Shown: in pieces, positions 8,447-17,400 of the stretch | Layout: each line of letters starts with the position of its first letter | Numbering within the stretch: position 1 is the first letter of the stretch | Source: CAYTPI01 sp964439625 | GTDB taxonomy: Bacteria; Chloroflexota; Anaerolineae; Aggregatilineales; UBA3940 | Assembly (NCBI GenBank): GCA_964439625.1 | Contig: CAYTPI010000026.1 | Span: forward strand, 1-41,018 | DNA length: 41,018 nucleotides | Reading direction: 5' to 3' | Program-made: the position numbers and the translations under genes | Notes under the pieces: model-generated | What the model saw: only the letters and a program-made list of their open reading frames with translations | Told to the model about the DNA's origin: nothing | Database searches by the model: none

Positions 8447-9682
8447 CTACTGCTGCATGCCTTTGAGCACAATAGCGGTCAGCAGGCCATAAACATGGGC
8501 CGCCTTGACCACATCACTGATGTGAATATGCTCATCGACGGTATGCGCCACGTTAGGATCACCAGGGCCAAAACCCACAGTTGGGATGTTTGCCTTTGCC
8601 ATGCTGTAGACACCATCTGTCGAGAAGGCCCAATGCGAAATTTGTGGCGGAGTACCCAGCGCCATAAATGCGGCAGTGTTGGCAAACTTAACCAACGGAT
8701 GCTCCGTCTCAAGCACCCATGCGTCAAACGCTGCTTTCTCCTCTAGCGGATACCCAGTGTAGGTCGGGTGAGAGTACATCATAATTTCGACATCAGCATT
8801 GATATCCTCGCGAGCAATGGCGCTTTCTACCTCAGTGACGGCGCGATTCGGCGACTCACCGACTGTCAAGCGGCGGTCTACATAAAATGTGCATCTGTCC
8901 GGGACGGTATTTAAGCTAGCGGCTTCGCTCTCAATCTTTGTAACGACTACGGAACCACGACCAAGAAATGGGTCAGTAGCGATATCCGCCGCAGCCATAT
9001 CGATTCCGAAGATCAAGCGGGTGGCAGCCATAATTGCGTTCTTACCTAATTGTGGCACCGATGCATGGCTGCTTTTGCCGTGTACCGTTACTTTGAGCAT
9101 CACACGCCCTAACTGACCCCGCATCAGTTGCAGGTTGCTGGGTTCAGTTAACACGACGAAGTCTGGGGTAACCCCAGACTCTTCGACGAACCCCTGCATC
9201 GCATGCCCCTCGCAAGGCTCATGCTGCACGACAAAGAGAAAGATTACTCGTCCAACCAAAGCCGTATCGGACTCAACAAGACGTTTAGCAGCAAAGACCA
9301 TTGCCGCCGCTGCGCCCTTCATATCGCAAGCCCCACGACCATACAGCACGCCGTCTTCAATGATGCCAGCATATGGGGGGTGCGGCCACCTCTCACCTGT
9401 GGTGTCAACTGTATCCATATGAGCGTTAAATAGCAGGGTTAGCCCCGCACTGGCATTACCAATAGAAGCAACGACATTACCCAGTGGATCTATCGTAACA
9501 TCTTTCACCCCGCAGGCAATCAGCTTCTCTTTAATGAGCGCCGCCACATCACTTTCTTTGCCCGAAAGACTGGGAGTCTGAACAAGTTTCTGGAGAAAGT
9601 TCTTTAGCTCTTCTTGCTCTGGCGATGTTAACGCCAGTTGATTAACAACAGTCGGTGGGAAAGGTGCCTGTTGAATTGGCAT
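8447..9682 (-). CDS. M20 family metallopeptidase (YgeY/ArgE/DapE-like)
   Basis: 411 residues. The metal-site motifs FNAHMDTVD (H88, D90) and GRGACDMKG (D120) are present, as are the dimerisation-domain HGKSSHAS and the C-terminal GFGPGDPNVAHTVDE with its metal-binding His. These enzymes hydrolyse N-acyl amino acids or related amides with one or two zinc ions. Around the catalytic Glu pair this protein reads QHEPCEG, where YgeY-type proteins read QEEDCDG, so the first Glu (the general base in M20 enzymes) appears to be His154 while E155 is kept. The substrate cannot be named. The gene sits 3 nt after the polyprenyl transferase gene in the same run. Confidence 0.85.
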   Translation of the reverse strand: MPIQQAPFPPTVVNQLALTSPEQEELKNFLQKLVQTPSLSGKESDVAALIKEKLIACGVKDVTIDPLGNVVASIGNASAGLTLLFNAHMDTVDTTGERWPHPPYAGIIEDGVLYGRGACDMKGAAAAMVFAAKRLVESDTALVGRVIFLFVVQHEPCEGHAMQGFVEESGVTPDFVVLTEPSNLQLMRGQLGRVMLKVTVHGKSSHASVPQLGKNAIMAATRLIFGIDMAAADIATDPFLGRGSVVVTKIESEAASLNTVPDRCTFYVDRRLTVGESPNRAVTEVESAIAREDINADVEIMMYSHPTYTGYPLEEKAAFDAWVLETEHPLVKFANTAAFMALGTPPQISHWAFSTDGVYSMAKANIPTVGFGPGDPNVAHTVDEHIHISDVVKAAHVYGLLTAIVLKGMQQ

Positions 9683-9685
9683 GGG

Positions 9686-11167
9686 CTAGTATGCTCCGTC
9701 TCTGAAAATGACGCGTGGAATCGTCTGTAGTAGAATTCTGAAGTCAAGGTCAATAGACCAGTTTTCAATGTAAAAAATATCGAGCAAACACCCCTCGTCA
9801 AATGGCATGTTGCTTCTACCGCTAACCTGCCACAAACCGGTAATACCGGGCAGTGTACTTAGGCGCTTACGCTGCCAAGTGTGGTAGCGTTCGACCTCAT
9901 CTGGTGTGTTTGGTCGCGGCCCAACCAAGCTCATTTCACCCCGTAACACGTTGATTAATTGCGGCAGTTCATCGAGGCTAGTGGCACGCAGCCATTTGCC
10001 CACACGTGTAATACGGGGGTCGTCTCGACGTTTGACCGTATACACACGATCTGTCGGATTGTCGGGTTCTAAATGAGCTTTGAGCTTATCTGCCCCATCA
10101 ATCATTGACCTAAACTTCAACAATTCGAATTGGCGACCATCTTTGCCTATGCGTTTTTGTCGGAAAATCACAGGTCCCGGCGAGTCAAGTTTAATTAATA
10201 GCGTGATAATTCCAAACAAAAGCAGAAAAACCGGTAAGACAAGCAACACAAGGGTATGGTCAATCAAGCGTTTGAGCAATCGATCCGTGCGGCTAAATGA
10301 AGACACATCTGCGCCACTCATCAGCGGGATACCATTCAGTGAGTGGATGTCAATATTGTGCAGGCGCTGCTGAAACACATCAGGCACAACACGGACACGC
10401 GTTCCCATCTCAACACACTGGTTGACAATCCACATAATCTTGCTGTGGTTATCCCAAGGAATCGTCACGATCACTTCTGTGATCTCGTTGACTCTGAGCA
10501 CTTGCTTCAGGTCAGATATGCGCCCAAGGCCAGGGGTATTGCCAAGACCCGTATTCGATTTTTCTGGATCATCGTCGAGGTAGCCAACTACTTGGTAGCC
10601 GAGTGTTAGGTCAGCTAAGACGGTGCCCCACACAGCACGCCCCATTGCGCCTGCACCAACAATCAAGAGATTCTCAACGCCAACACCGCAGCGGCGCAGC
10701 CCATTTTGGATCAGCTTGAGCAGCAAGCGTGAGGCTCCCAGCGAAAAGATAATCAAGACACCTGTCAATACTAACATGCCACGAGAATAAAATGGTGGCT
10801 GCAAAAAGAATGTCACCGCCATTACCATCACAATTGCTGTTGCCGTGCCATTAATGATCGTATATAAGTCATCGATCCAACGGTGCTTACGGCGGCGCAC
10901 ATCATAAAGGGCATTGAAGTTAAACCCCAACAAGCAAAGCAAAACAAGCACCAACCCATAGGGAACATAAGGGCCAAATGGCGCTTCGTACTGGGATGGC
11001 ACGGGGTACGGGAATTCCAAATCGTAACGAATAACGTAGGAAACCCAATACATGAGGTTGATCAACAGAATATCTGTGATCAAAGTGACTGTACGAGCGA
11101 CTTCAGAGTCGATAAGCGGTGCCAGAAATGGCACATCTTTTTCCCGCTTCAAAACAGTGTTAGCCAT
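9686..11167 (-). CDS. Polyprenyl-phosphate sugar-1-phosphate transferase (WbaP/CpsE type)
   Basis: 493 residues. Several N-terminal transmembrane helices (to about residue 165) precede a Rossmann-like domain starting LLIVGAGAMGRAV, a further membrane helix, and the C-terminal bacterial sugar transferase domain. That domain contains SPGPVIFRQKRIG, FELLKFRSM, TSLDELPQLINVL, GPRPNTPDEV and PGITGLWQVSGRS. The enzyme moves a sugar-1-phosphate from a UDP-sugar to undecaprenyl phosphate, the first step of exopolysaccharide or O-unit assembly. It is preceded 45 nt upstream by a GT4 glycosyltransferase that could add a following sugar. All catalytic motifs look intact. Confidence 0.93.
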   Translation of the reverse strand: MANTVLKREKDVPFLAPLIDSEVARTVTLITDILLINLMYWVSYVIRYDLEFPYPVPSQYEAPFGPYVPYGLVLVLLCLLGFNFNALYDVRRRKHRWIDDLYTIINGTATAIVMVMAVTFFLQPPFYSRGMLVLTGVLIIFSLGASRLLLKLIQNGLRRCGVGVENLLIVGAGAMGRAVWGTVLADLTLGYQVVGYLDDDPEKSNTGLGNTPGLGRISDLKQVLRVNEITEVIVTIPWDNHSKIMWIVNQCVEMGTRVRVVPDVFQQRLHNIDIHSLNGIPLMSGADVSSFSRTDRLLKRLIDHTLVLLVLPVFLLLFGIITLLIKLDSPGPVIFRQKRIGKDGRQFELLKFRSMIDGADKLKAHLEPDNPTDRVYTVKRRDDPRITRVGKWLRATSLDELPQLINVLRGEMSLVGPRPNTPDEVERYHTWQRKRLSTLPGITGLWQVSGRSNMPFDEGCLLDIFYIENWSIDLDFRILLQTIPRVIFRDGAY

Positions 11168-11212
11168 GTCAGTAATACTACCGAGTGTAAGACATTCTTT
11201 AAAACAATGGCG

Positions 11213-12358
11213 TTAGGGTAGGTCATTCAAGAGTTTTTGGTAGGTGTCCACAGTGCTGGCAGCGGTGTTCTGCCAAGTAAACTTTTTGACGTAACGCAGC
11301 CCTTCTTGTGCTATCTGTTGGCGCTGTGCTGAGTCCTCAAGCAGCTTTGTGATTGCCTGCCCCCATGCAGCCGCATCATCTGGAGGCAGCAGTATGCTGT
11401 GAGGGCCAGCAGCCTCTGGCAGTGACGACGTATTCGAGGCAATGATCGGAGTGCCGCAGGCCATGGCCTCAACGATTGGAATGCCAAACCCTTCGTACAC
11501 CGACGGATACGCAAAAAGGTCAGCAGTACCGTACCACAACGGCAAGTCTTCATCTGGTACGTATCCAGGAAATACAATGTTTGCCTCAAGCCCAAGTTTC
11601 TCAATAAGCGCAAATAGCGGTTCGGTCTGCCAACCTTTTCCCCCGATCAACACCAACTTAACAGCATCGCGGATGTCATTGCTTAGGTCTGCATAGGCTC
11701 GAACTAAGACTGGCAAGTTTTTGCGCGGCTCAATCGTCCCAACATGTAAGATAAAACGCTCTGGCACCTCTGATTGCGCTTTGAAACGTGCGATTTCATC
11801 CTCAGGTGCGGGTTTACATTGAGGATCGACCCCGGGGTAGGCTACACTGATGCGCTTAGGGGAGACTCGCAACACAGCAGTTAGTTCGCGTTTCCCCGCC
11901 TCGCTGATCGCTAAGATTCGATCTGCATGACGAACTGCATAGCGCACCATATTCTGTAAATAGATACGACGTGGTGTTGTCAGACGTTCTGGCTCGCGAA
12001 AGAAGCTGAGATCATAGATGGTTACAATTGATGGAATTTTCGAGAGAACTGGCAAAGAATATGCCATACTGTGAAAAATTGTTGGTTTCAGTTGCCTCAA
12101 TTGACCGGGTAAACGCGTTTGCTCCCACAGAATTCGACTCATCGGAGATGCAGCTTGAGGTGATGCTATAATTGGATGGACATTATCTGGAACATCATCC
12201 ACACCCGGAATAACTACTGCTGAATACTGCCAATCTTGCTGCACCAACGGCAGAAAATGCAAGGTATTGTAGATATATTTGTGAATGCCTGCGCGCCGAA
12301 ACGATTGCGTTCTAGCAAGCAGTAAGGCATTTAATACGATGTGAGGATTAATATCCAT
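11213..12358 (-). CDS. GT4 family glycosyltransferase
   Basis: 381 residues with GT-B fold. The N-terminal domain includes RRAGIHKYIYN. The nucleotide-sugar half contains FILHVGTIEPRKNL and the E-x7-E motif EGFGIPIVE followed by AMACGTPIIASNTSSLPE. GT4 enzymes transfer hexoses, often mannose, from NDP-sugars onto lipid-linked glycans. It is the first gene of the minus-strand run, so it probably works with the polyprenyl transferase in surface polysaccharide synthesis. No Shine-Dalgarno is evident before the ATG, and a perfect -10 box ends only 9 nt upstream, so the transcript may be leaderless. Confidence 0.92.
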   Translation of the reverse strand: MDINPHIVLNALLLARTQSFRRAGIHKYIYNTLHFLPLVQQDWQYSAVVIPGVDDVPDNVHPIIASPQAASPMSRILWEQTRLPGQLRQLKPTIFHSMAYSLPVLSKIPSIVTIYDLSFFREPERLTTPRRIYLQNMVRYAVRHADRILAISEAGKRELTAVLRVSPKRISVAYPGVDPQCKPAPEDEIARFKAQSEVPERFILHVGTIEPRKNLPVLVRAYADLSNDIRDAVKLVLIGGKGWQTEPLFALIEKLGLEANIVFPGYVPDEDLPLWYGTADLFAYPSVYEGFGIPIVEAMACGTPIIASNTSSLPEAAGPHSILLPPDDAAAWGQAITKLLEDSAQRQQIAQEGLRYVKKFTWQNTAASTVDTYQKLLNDLP

Positions 12359-12367
12359 AACGCAAGG

Positions 12368-12373
12368 ATTATA
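12368..12373 (-). promoter_or_regulatory. -10 box for the glycosyltransferase run
   Basis: On the minus strand this reads TATAAT, 9 nt before the ATG at 12358. A TTGTCA lies upstream but only 11 nt away, too close for a standard -35. The position predicts a transcript start at or near the ATG. Confidence 0.4.
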
Positions 12374-12411
12374 GCCCGAAAACGTGACAATTTGATGAGG
12401 AAGTCTGACTT

Positions 12412-12825
12412 ATGGACAACGCAAATCCTTTCCCAGACCCACAATACAGCCCGTTTGAGGTAATTGAAATACAATTATCAGCGCTCGCCAATAACGATTA
12501 CCCGTATGATGACAAAGGCATTAGCATCGCTTATCGGTTTGCGTCCCCAGCTAACAAACGGATGACGGGCACGCTTGATGCATTCACGGTTCTTGTACAC
12601 AACCCCATGTATAAACCCATGCTAAACCACTTGCACGCTGAATTTGGTGTGATGCGTGTTAACCACACTGAAGTCGTACAACCAGTCATTTTAACGACTG
12701 AAGCAGGGGAAAAGGTAGGTTATGTCTTTTCGCTTTCTCGTCAAGACAGCGGCGAATTTCAAAACTGCTGGATGACAGATGGTGTCTTACGTTTTGATGT
12801 CGAATCAGGCCGTACAGATTATTAG
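12412..12825 (+). CDS. DUF4864-like small protein
   Basis: 137 residues. The pattern QLSALANNDYPYDDKGISIAYRFASP, a central YKPMLNH, and VVQPVILTTEAGEKVGYVFSLSRQ fits the DUF4864 family, whose members share the D-x-A/G-x-x-x-A-Y/F-x-FASP start and the later V-P-V-x-L segment. Biochemical function is unknown. No signal peptide or membrane helix is seen. AGGAAG lies about 10 nt before the ATG. It is the first of three co-oriented genes and its 3' end overlaps thpR by up to 47 nt. Confidence 0.75.
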   Translation: MDNANPFPDPQYSPFEVIEIQLSALANNDYPYDDKGISIAYRFASPANKRMTGTLDAFTVLVHNPMYKPMLNHLHAEFGVMRVNHTEVVQPVILTTEAGEKVGYVFSLSRQDSGEFQNCWMTDGVLRFDVESGRTDY

Positions 12826-13405
12826 CACCCTTCGATTATTTATTGCGCTGGAACTGCCTCAGCCTGTACAAGCTAGCCTTGCTGATGTGCAAAATGACTT
12901 ACGAGGGCAGTTCCCTAAGGAAAGCATCCGCTGGATACACCCTGATGACACGCACTGCACGCTAAAGTTTCTCGGCAATGTCTCTGAAAAAATAGTCGAT
13001 GATCTCAAAGCCCTGCTCTATGGCCTCGCCCGCTTTCAAAAAGCCTTCCAACTCCAGACCAACAGCCTCGACTGTTTCCCACATAGGAATAAGCCCAACG
13101 TCGTCTATGCAGCAGTGTATGGTCAATTGAATGCTCTTAGCCAACTGCAACAACAAACAGACGCTAATGTGGCAGCACTTGGCTTTGAACCCGAAACCCG
13201 ACGCTACACACCCCACCTGACGCTGGCACGCATCCGGCGCAAGACTACCGCAACAGATCGTAAACAGATCGGCGATATATGCAGTGAATATTGGTTTGAG
13301 CAGCTCACATGGAAAGCTGACTCAGTCAGTTTGTGGCACACTCATCAGACAACAGACGGACCCAGATACAGCATCATTGAGAGCGTTTCATTTAATGGTA
13401 GTTGA
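12797..13405 (+). CDS. thpR: RNA 2',3'-cyclic phosphodiesterase ThpR (2H phosphoesterase)
   Basis: About 202 residues with the two H-x-T/S-x motifs that define 2H phosphoesterases: HCTLKFLG and, about 80 residues later, HLTLARI. The N-terminal LRLFIALELP is the normal ThpR opening. The enzyme opens 2',3'-cyclic phosphates on RNA ends and was first named 2'-5' RNA ligase. Two in-frame ATGs are possible (12779 and 12797), both inside the previous gene and without a convincing ribosome binding site, which suggests translational coupling. 12797 was chosen because it is nearer the conserved start. Confidence 0.9.
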   Translation: MSNQAVQIISTLRLFIALELPQPVQASLADVQNDLRGQFPKESIRWIHPDDTHCTLKFLGNVSEKIVDDLKALLYGLARFQKAFQLQTNSLDCFPHRNKPNVVYAAVYGQLNALSQLQQQTDANVAALGFEPETRRYTPHLTLARIRRKTTATDRKQIGDICSEYWFEQLTWKADSVSLWHTHQTTDGPRYSIIESVSFNGS

Positions 13406-13431
13406 TGCGAATTAAAAAAACATGATAGAAT
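13402..13431 (+). promoter_or_regulatory. Candidate promoter for rsfS
   Basis: TTGATG (13402-13407), an 18-nt spacer and TAGAAT (13426-13431) lie about 35 nt upstream of the ribosome binding site, straddling the thpR stop. The match is moderate. Confidence 0.35.
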
Positions 13432-13465
13432 GAATTTAGTCTATTCCACCCCATTGATTAACAGT

Positions 13466-13472
13466 GGAGGGG
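13466..13472 (+). promoter_or_regulatory. Ribosome binding site fixing the TTG start of rsfS
   Basis: GGAGGGG lies 7 nt before the TTG at 13480. No ATG or GTG is available in frame near the conserved N-terminus, so this site decides the start. Confidence 0.75.
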
Positions 13473-13479
13473 AATATTT

Positions 13480-13848
13480 TTGGATTACAGGAGAAAAAAC
13501 ATCGAACCTATTGACGTTGCACGTCTCATTGTAGACGTCATCGCGGACAAGAAGGGCGAAGAAATTGTTCTGATGGAAATCCGCGAACAAACAACCATTG
13601 CAGACTACTTCATCATTTGCACAGCCACAAACGAACGCCAATTGAAGGCCATTGTGGAAAGCATACGAGAAAAGGTCAAAGAGGAGTTTGCAATCTCTGC
13701 TCGCTCTGTTGAGGGCCAACCAGAGACCGGATGGGTGCTGGTCGATTTTATCGATATTATCGTCCACGCCTTCCAAGATGACATTCGCCGGAGATACAAT
13801 CTAGAAGAACTCTGGCGTGAGTCACCAGTCCTCCTCAAGATGCAATAA
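13480..13848 (+). CDS. rsfS: Ribosomal silencing factor RsfS (Iojap family)
   Basis: 122 residues. The family core is clear: KKGEEIVLMEIREQTTIADYFIICT, then ERQLKAIVESI, GWVLVDFIDIIVHAF and the C-terminal YNLEELW. RsfS binds uL14 on the 50S subunit and blocks subunit joining in starved cells. Translation starts at TTG behind a strong ribosome binding site. It is often found beside nadD, but here it follows thpR. Confidence 0.95.
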   Translation: MDYRRKNIEPIDVARLIVDVIADKKGEEIVLMEIREQTTIADYFIICTATNERQLKAIVESIREKVKEEFAISARSVEGQPETGWVLVDFIDIIVHAFQDDIRRRYNLEELWRESPVLLKMQ

Positions 13849-13849
13849 A

Positions 13850-13889
13850 ACAGTCAAAAGCGCGGCCTCGGATTGAGGCCGCGTACTGT
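13850..13889. terminator. Hairpin between convergent rsfS and ndk
   Basis: A 9-bp GC-rich stem (cgcggcctc 13861-13869, gaggccgcg 13875-13883, loop ggatt) can extend through flanking acagt/actgt. Read on the minus strand it is followed by cttttgac, so it best serves ndk. On the plus strand the tail is less T-rich. Confidence 0.75.
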
Positions 13890-13909
13890 CTCTTAGATTA
13901 AGGGACTGT

Positions 13910-14359
13910 CTATTCAAACACCCACGGATCGACAGCCCGCTCCCAGCTGATAAGCTCGCTGGCATCAAAGAACAGGCTGACCTCGCGTTCTGCGTCTTCA
14001 GCATTGGCAGACCCATGAATGATGTTACGTCCAACATCAACACCAAAGTCGCCACGGATGCTGCCTGGGGTTGACTCAGATGGTTTGGTGGGTCCCATCG
14101 TTGTTCGGACGATGGCTATTGCATCGTCCCCCTCCCAGACCATAGCGACAACTGGCGCTGACGTGATAAACGAAATCAGCCCATCAAAGAACGGCTTACC
14201 TTCGTGCTCGCCATAGTGTGTCTTAGCGAGTTCATCACTGATCTGCATCAACTTCAGGCCGACCAATTTCAGGCCGCGGCGTTCTAAGCGACTGATCACT
14301 TCGCCGATCAGGCCGCGCTGCACACCATCGGGCTTTACAAGTACAAGTGTTTGTTCCAA
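13910..14359 (-). CDS. ndk: Nucleoside diphosphate kinase
   Basis: 149 residues, normal length. It opens LVLVKPDGVQRGLIGEVISR, has TMGPTKPSESTPGSIRGDFG, and carries the active-site histidine in RNIIHGSANAEDAEREV. It transfers the gamma-phosphate of ATP to NDPs through phospho-His. The start is TTG, preceded by AGGAG 7 nt upstream on the minus strand. It is flanked by a terminator on each side, so it is probably monocistronic. Confidence 0.97.
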   Translation of the reverse strand: MEQTLVLVKPDGVQRGLIGEVISRLERRGLKLVGLKLMQISDELAKTHYGEHEGKPFFDGLISFITSAPVVAMVWEGDDAIAIVRTTMGPTKPSESTPGSIRGDFGVDVGRNIIHGSANAEDAEREVSLFFDASELISWERAVDPWVFE

Positions 14360-14397
14360 GATAATTCTCCTGTTTGGGTGGTCATATCAAAAGAAAA

Positions 14398-14425
14398 AGG
14401 TGGAGCGTAGACTCCACCTCGACAT
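14398..14425 (-). terminator. Intrinsic terminator of the TPR gene
   Basis: Arms aggtggag (14398-14405) and ctccacct (14412-14419) with a 6-nt loop. On the minus strand the hairpin is followed by a T-rich run (ttttctttt). It separates the TPR gene from ndk. Confidence 0.8.
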
Positions 14426-14460
14426 TATATCGAAACTATGTGATGGTTTCTTACACTTGC

Positions 14461-17400
14461 TTAGAGTGTATCCAACGCGTTGCGGTACATATCGAGCGCA
14501 TCCTGTAGCCGACCCTGTGCCATTAGTGCATCACCAATTATTCGGCGCACCTGAGGGTTGTCACCTGACTGCTCGTTGAGATATGCACTGAGATCAGCAA
14601 TCGTCTCGTTGAGCAGTTGACCACTGTTCACCAAAGACTCGTAGGCGCTTAGCGCAAGGTCAACGTTTTTCTCCTCAAGCTGGTTGCGGCCTTCCGTCAA
14701 CCATTGCCCGTAATCCTGTAAATCAGCACCTGGTAGGGCAACGGCAGCGGCTTGCTCAACCGGAGTAATTGATGCCGCAGGGGTTGCAGCCGTCATTGGC
14801 TCTGGCTCGGCTGGCGTAATTTCGCGTTCCATATCAGAGAGACTCTCGGCGGGCTCAACGGCCTGTAACCAACCTGTTAGGCCACCTGTCTCTTTGACTG
14901 GTGGGGCTGGATCTGGTGTTTTTTCAATGGTCTCTGGTGCTGCCATTGCCGCTTCTGGTTCTGCATCCTTCTCAGCTTCTTCCTTAAGCCACGCGGGGAG
15001 GGCTTCCTCTTCTTCGATGGCTGGCTCGAACAATTGTCCAGCGTCAGTCTGTTCAATCTCAGCGGCGGGGGCTTCGCTTTCTTCGTCAACACCCTTGAGC
15101 CAATCTGGCAGGTCATCGCTATCAGCATCATCTGACGCAGTGACTGCGGCAGGCATGACAGCCGCAACCGCTTCGGCTGGTTCGCCGATATCAAGGTCAG
15201 GCTCACCTTTGAGCCAATCGGGCAGATCATCGCTATCATCGCTGTCATCCGCTGCGGGCGTCTCTGTTTCAACCGCTGGTGCTGGTGACGCTGCTAGTGA
15301 GGGCATTGGCTCCCTGTCTTCAGCTTCATCAAAGCCCTTTAGCCAATCGGGGAGGTCGTCTTCGTCAGTTGGTTCGGCTGCTGCCATTGGCTCAGGAGCC
15401 TTTTCCGCAGGTGCAGGGGGTTGGGCGGGTTCTTCTTGAGGCTTCGCTACATCACCCAGCCACGACGGCAAATCGTCGGAAGCACTGCTGCTTTCAGCGG
15501 TAGGTTCACTAGGCACGCCTAGCCAATCGGGAAGGTCACTGCCAACAGCAGCCTCTTCCTCAGCGGGGTCATCTGCAATACCCTTCAGCCATGCTGGTAG
15601 GTCTGCATCGTCGTCATTGGATACAGATGGTTCAGGAGCAGGTGCAGTTGGTTTCGACTCATCCTCATCGGCTTCAAGTAATTTAGCGAATTCATCATCA
15701 TCATCGCCTAGCGCACCTTCCAACCAACCAAGGGCACCGTCACTCTCAATTTCAAGATCATCAGTGAGGCCCGCAAAATCATCTGTTTCGCGCACTTTAC
15801 CAGAAGCCTCGGCATCTGCACTGGCTTCCTTGAGCCAATCGGGCAGATCGTCGTCATCGGGTTCGACAGCAGCGGCATCTAAATCCGGGATGGGCACACC
15901 ATTAGTCGACGGTCTGTCTTTTTCGAGCGCCTCAGAAACGACTTTATCTGGGTCAACGCCTTGTTCTGCTACCTGCTCATCCAACCAAGACATTGCGTCA
16001 GAACTACCCACGGCGGCAGGGGCTGGGGGCGTTTCTCCAGCAGGAGCAGGAGTCTCTTCAGCCGACTGACGAAGCCAATCCGGCAGATCGTCATCTGCAG
16101 ATGCAGCTAGAGCAGGCCTAGCTTCTTCTGCTGGTGAACGCAGCCAGTCGAGGTCATCATCGCCGGTATCGTCTGCTGAAATACTTTCCATTTCAGTCAA
16201 CCAATCGGGGAGATCGTCTTCTGCGTCTGATGTAGCAGCAGCAGCGGCGGCGGCTTCCAAGCCGGGGGGCCTCACTGGCTCTGTCTCTGGTTCTTTCTCT
16301 TCTGCGGTAGGGGTAGCATCTTCCTTCAACCAGTCCGGCAGATCATCTTCCACCGCGGGTGCAGCGGCTAGTGCATCACCTGGCTCTTTGAGCCAATCCG
16401 GCAGATCATCATCAGCAGCATCCATGACTGGCGGCGCAGGTTGAGTTTCCATATCCTCTGGTGTCGTTGGCTTCTTCATGACGAGTGTCTCTTCAACGGT
16501 CTCTTCCTCGTCACCAGCGGTTTTCTCGAAGTCTGGATCATACTTTGCCGCCAGTTCCTCGAGCCACGCGAGGGCGTCATCGCTGTCCAAATCCCCAGAC
16601 AACATCCAATCTGGAGCCTCGTCGTTCATATCATCTGGTATCATTGAATCCTCCTCGTTAGATGTGGGAGTTGAAGTTACTTGTTCAGAATTAACGGGCG
16701 TATCCGGCCCGACGGTGTCTTGCTCAATAGACTGTACAGTTAGTGCATTTCTAGGAGCACTGTCGTTTGATTGTACCACAGGCTGATTATCCAACGATGC
16801 AACCTTATTCTCAGGTACTTGATCGTCCTTTAACACACCCTGAAGCCAATCCGGTGGCTCATCCTTTAGCTCGTCCACATTGACATTCGGCCCAGTATCT
16901 TCAGCTAGGGTCTCTTCAAGCCAGCTAGGGATGCCTTCATCGGAGCTTTCACTGCTTGTAGGCAAATCTGTGACGCTCGTCGCAGTCGTTGAAGCAGCCA
17001 CCTCAGCCTCATCAATACCAAGGAGTGCTCTCAATTCACCCGCTTGGAATTCATCCGTATCTGGCTGTGTTGTCGTAGGCTCATCAGAGAGCGCTTCAGA
17101 GAGCCAGTCGGGTGCTTGGCGACTCAGGCTCATCGGCTTACGTGGGGTCACCGGTGTGTTCGGCTCAACGGGTGTCTGTGCTGAAGCTATATCAGGTAAG
17201 GAAGGCAATGGCCCGGTGATACCCTGCCTTTTCTCAATTGCGTCAATCTCAGAAACCCACCCTAGCTGACCAGCCACTTCATCACGAGCGGAGTAATCAA
17301 GTTTAGTAAGGCTAAACTGATCTGCTGGCACATCTTCGCCAGGGTGCTCAAGTAAATAGGCAATGTAAGGGTCAAGCTCACGCAGTTGCAGCAAAAAAGG

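Noticed and set aside
14894..16069. Ser/Ala-rich open frames antisense to the TPR gene
   Set aside because: Low-complexity shadows of Glu/Asp/Ala codons in the opposite strand, with no domain or ribosome binding site.
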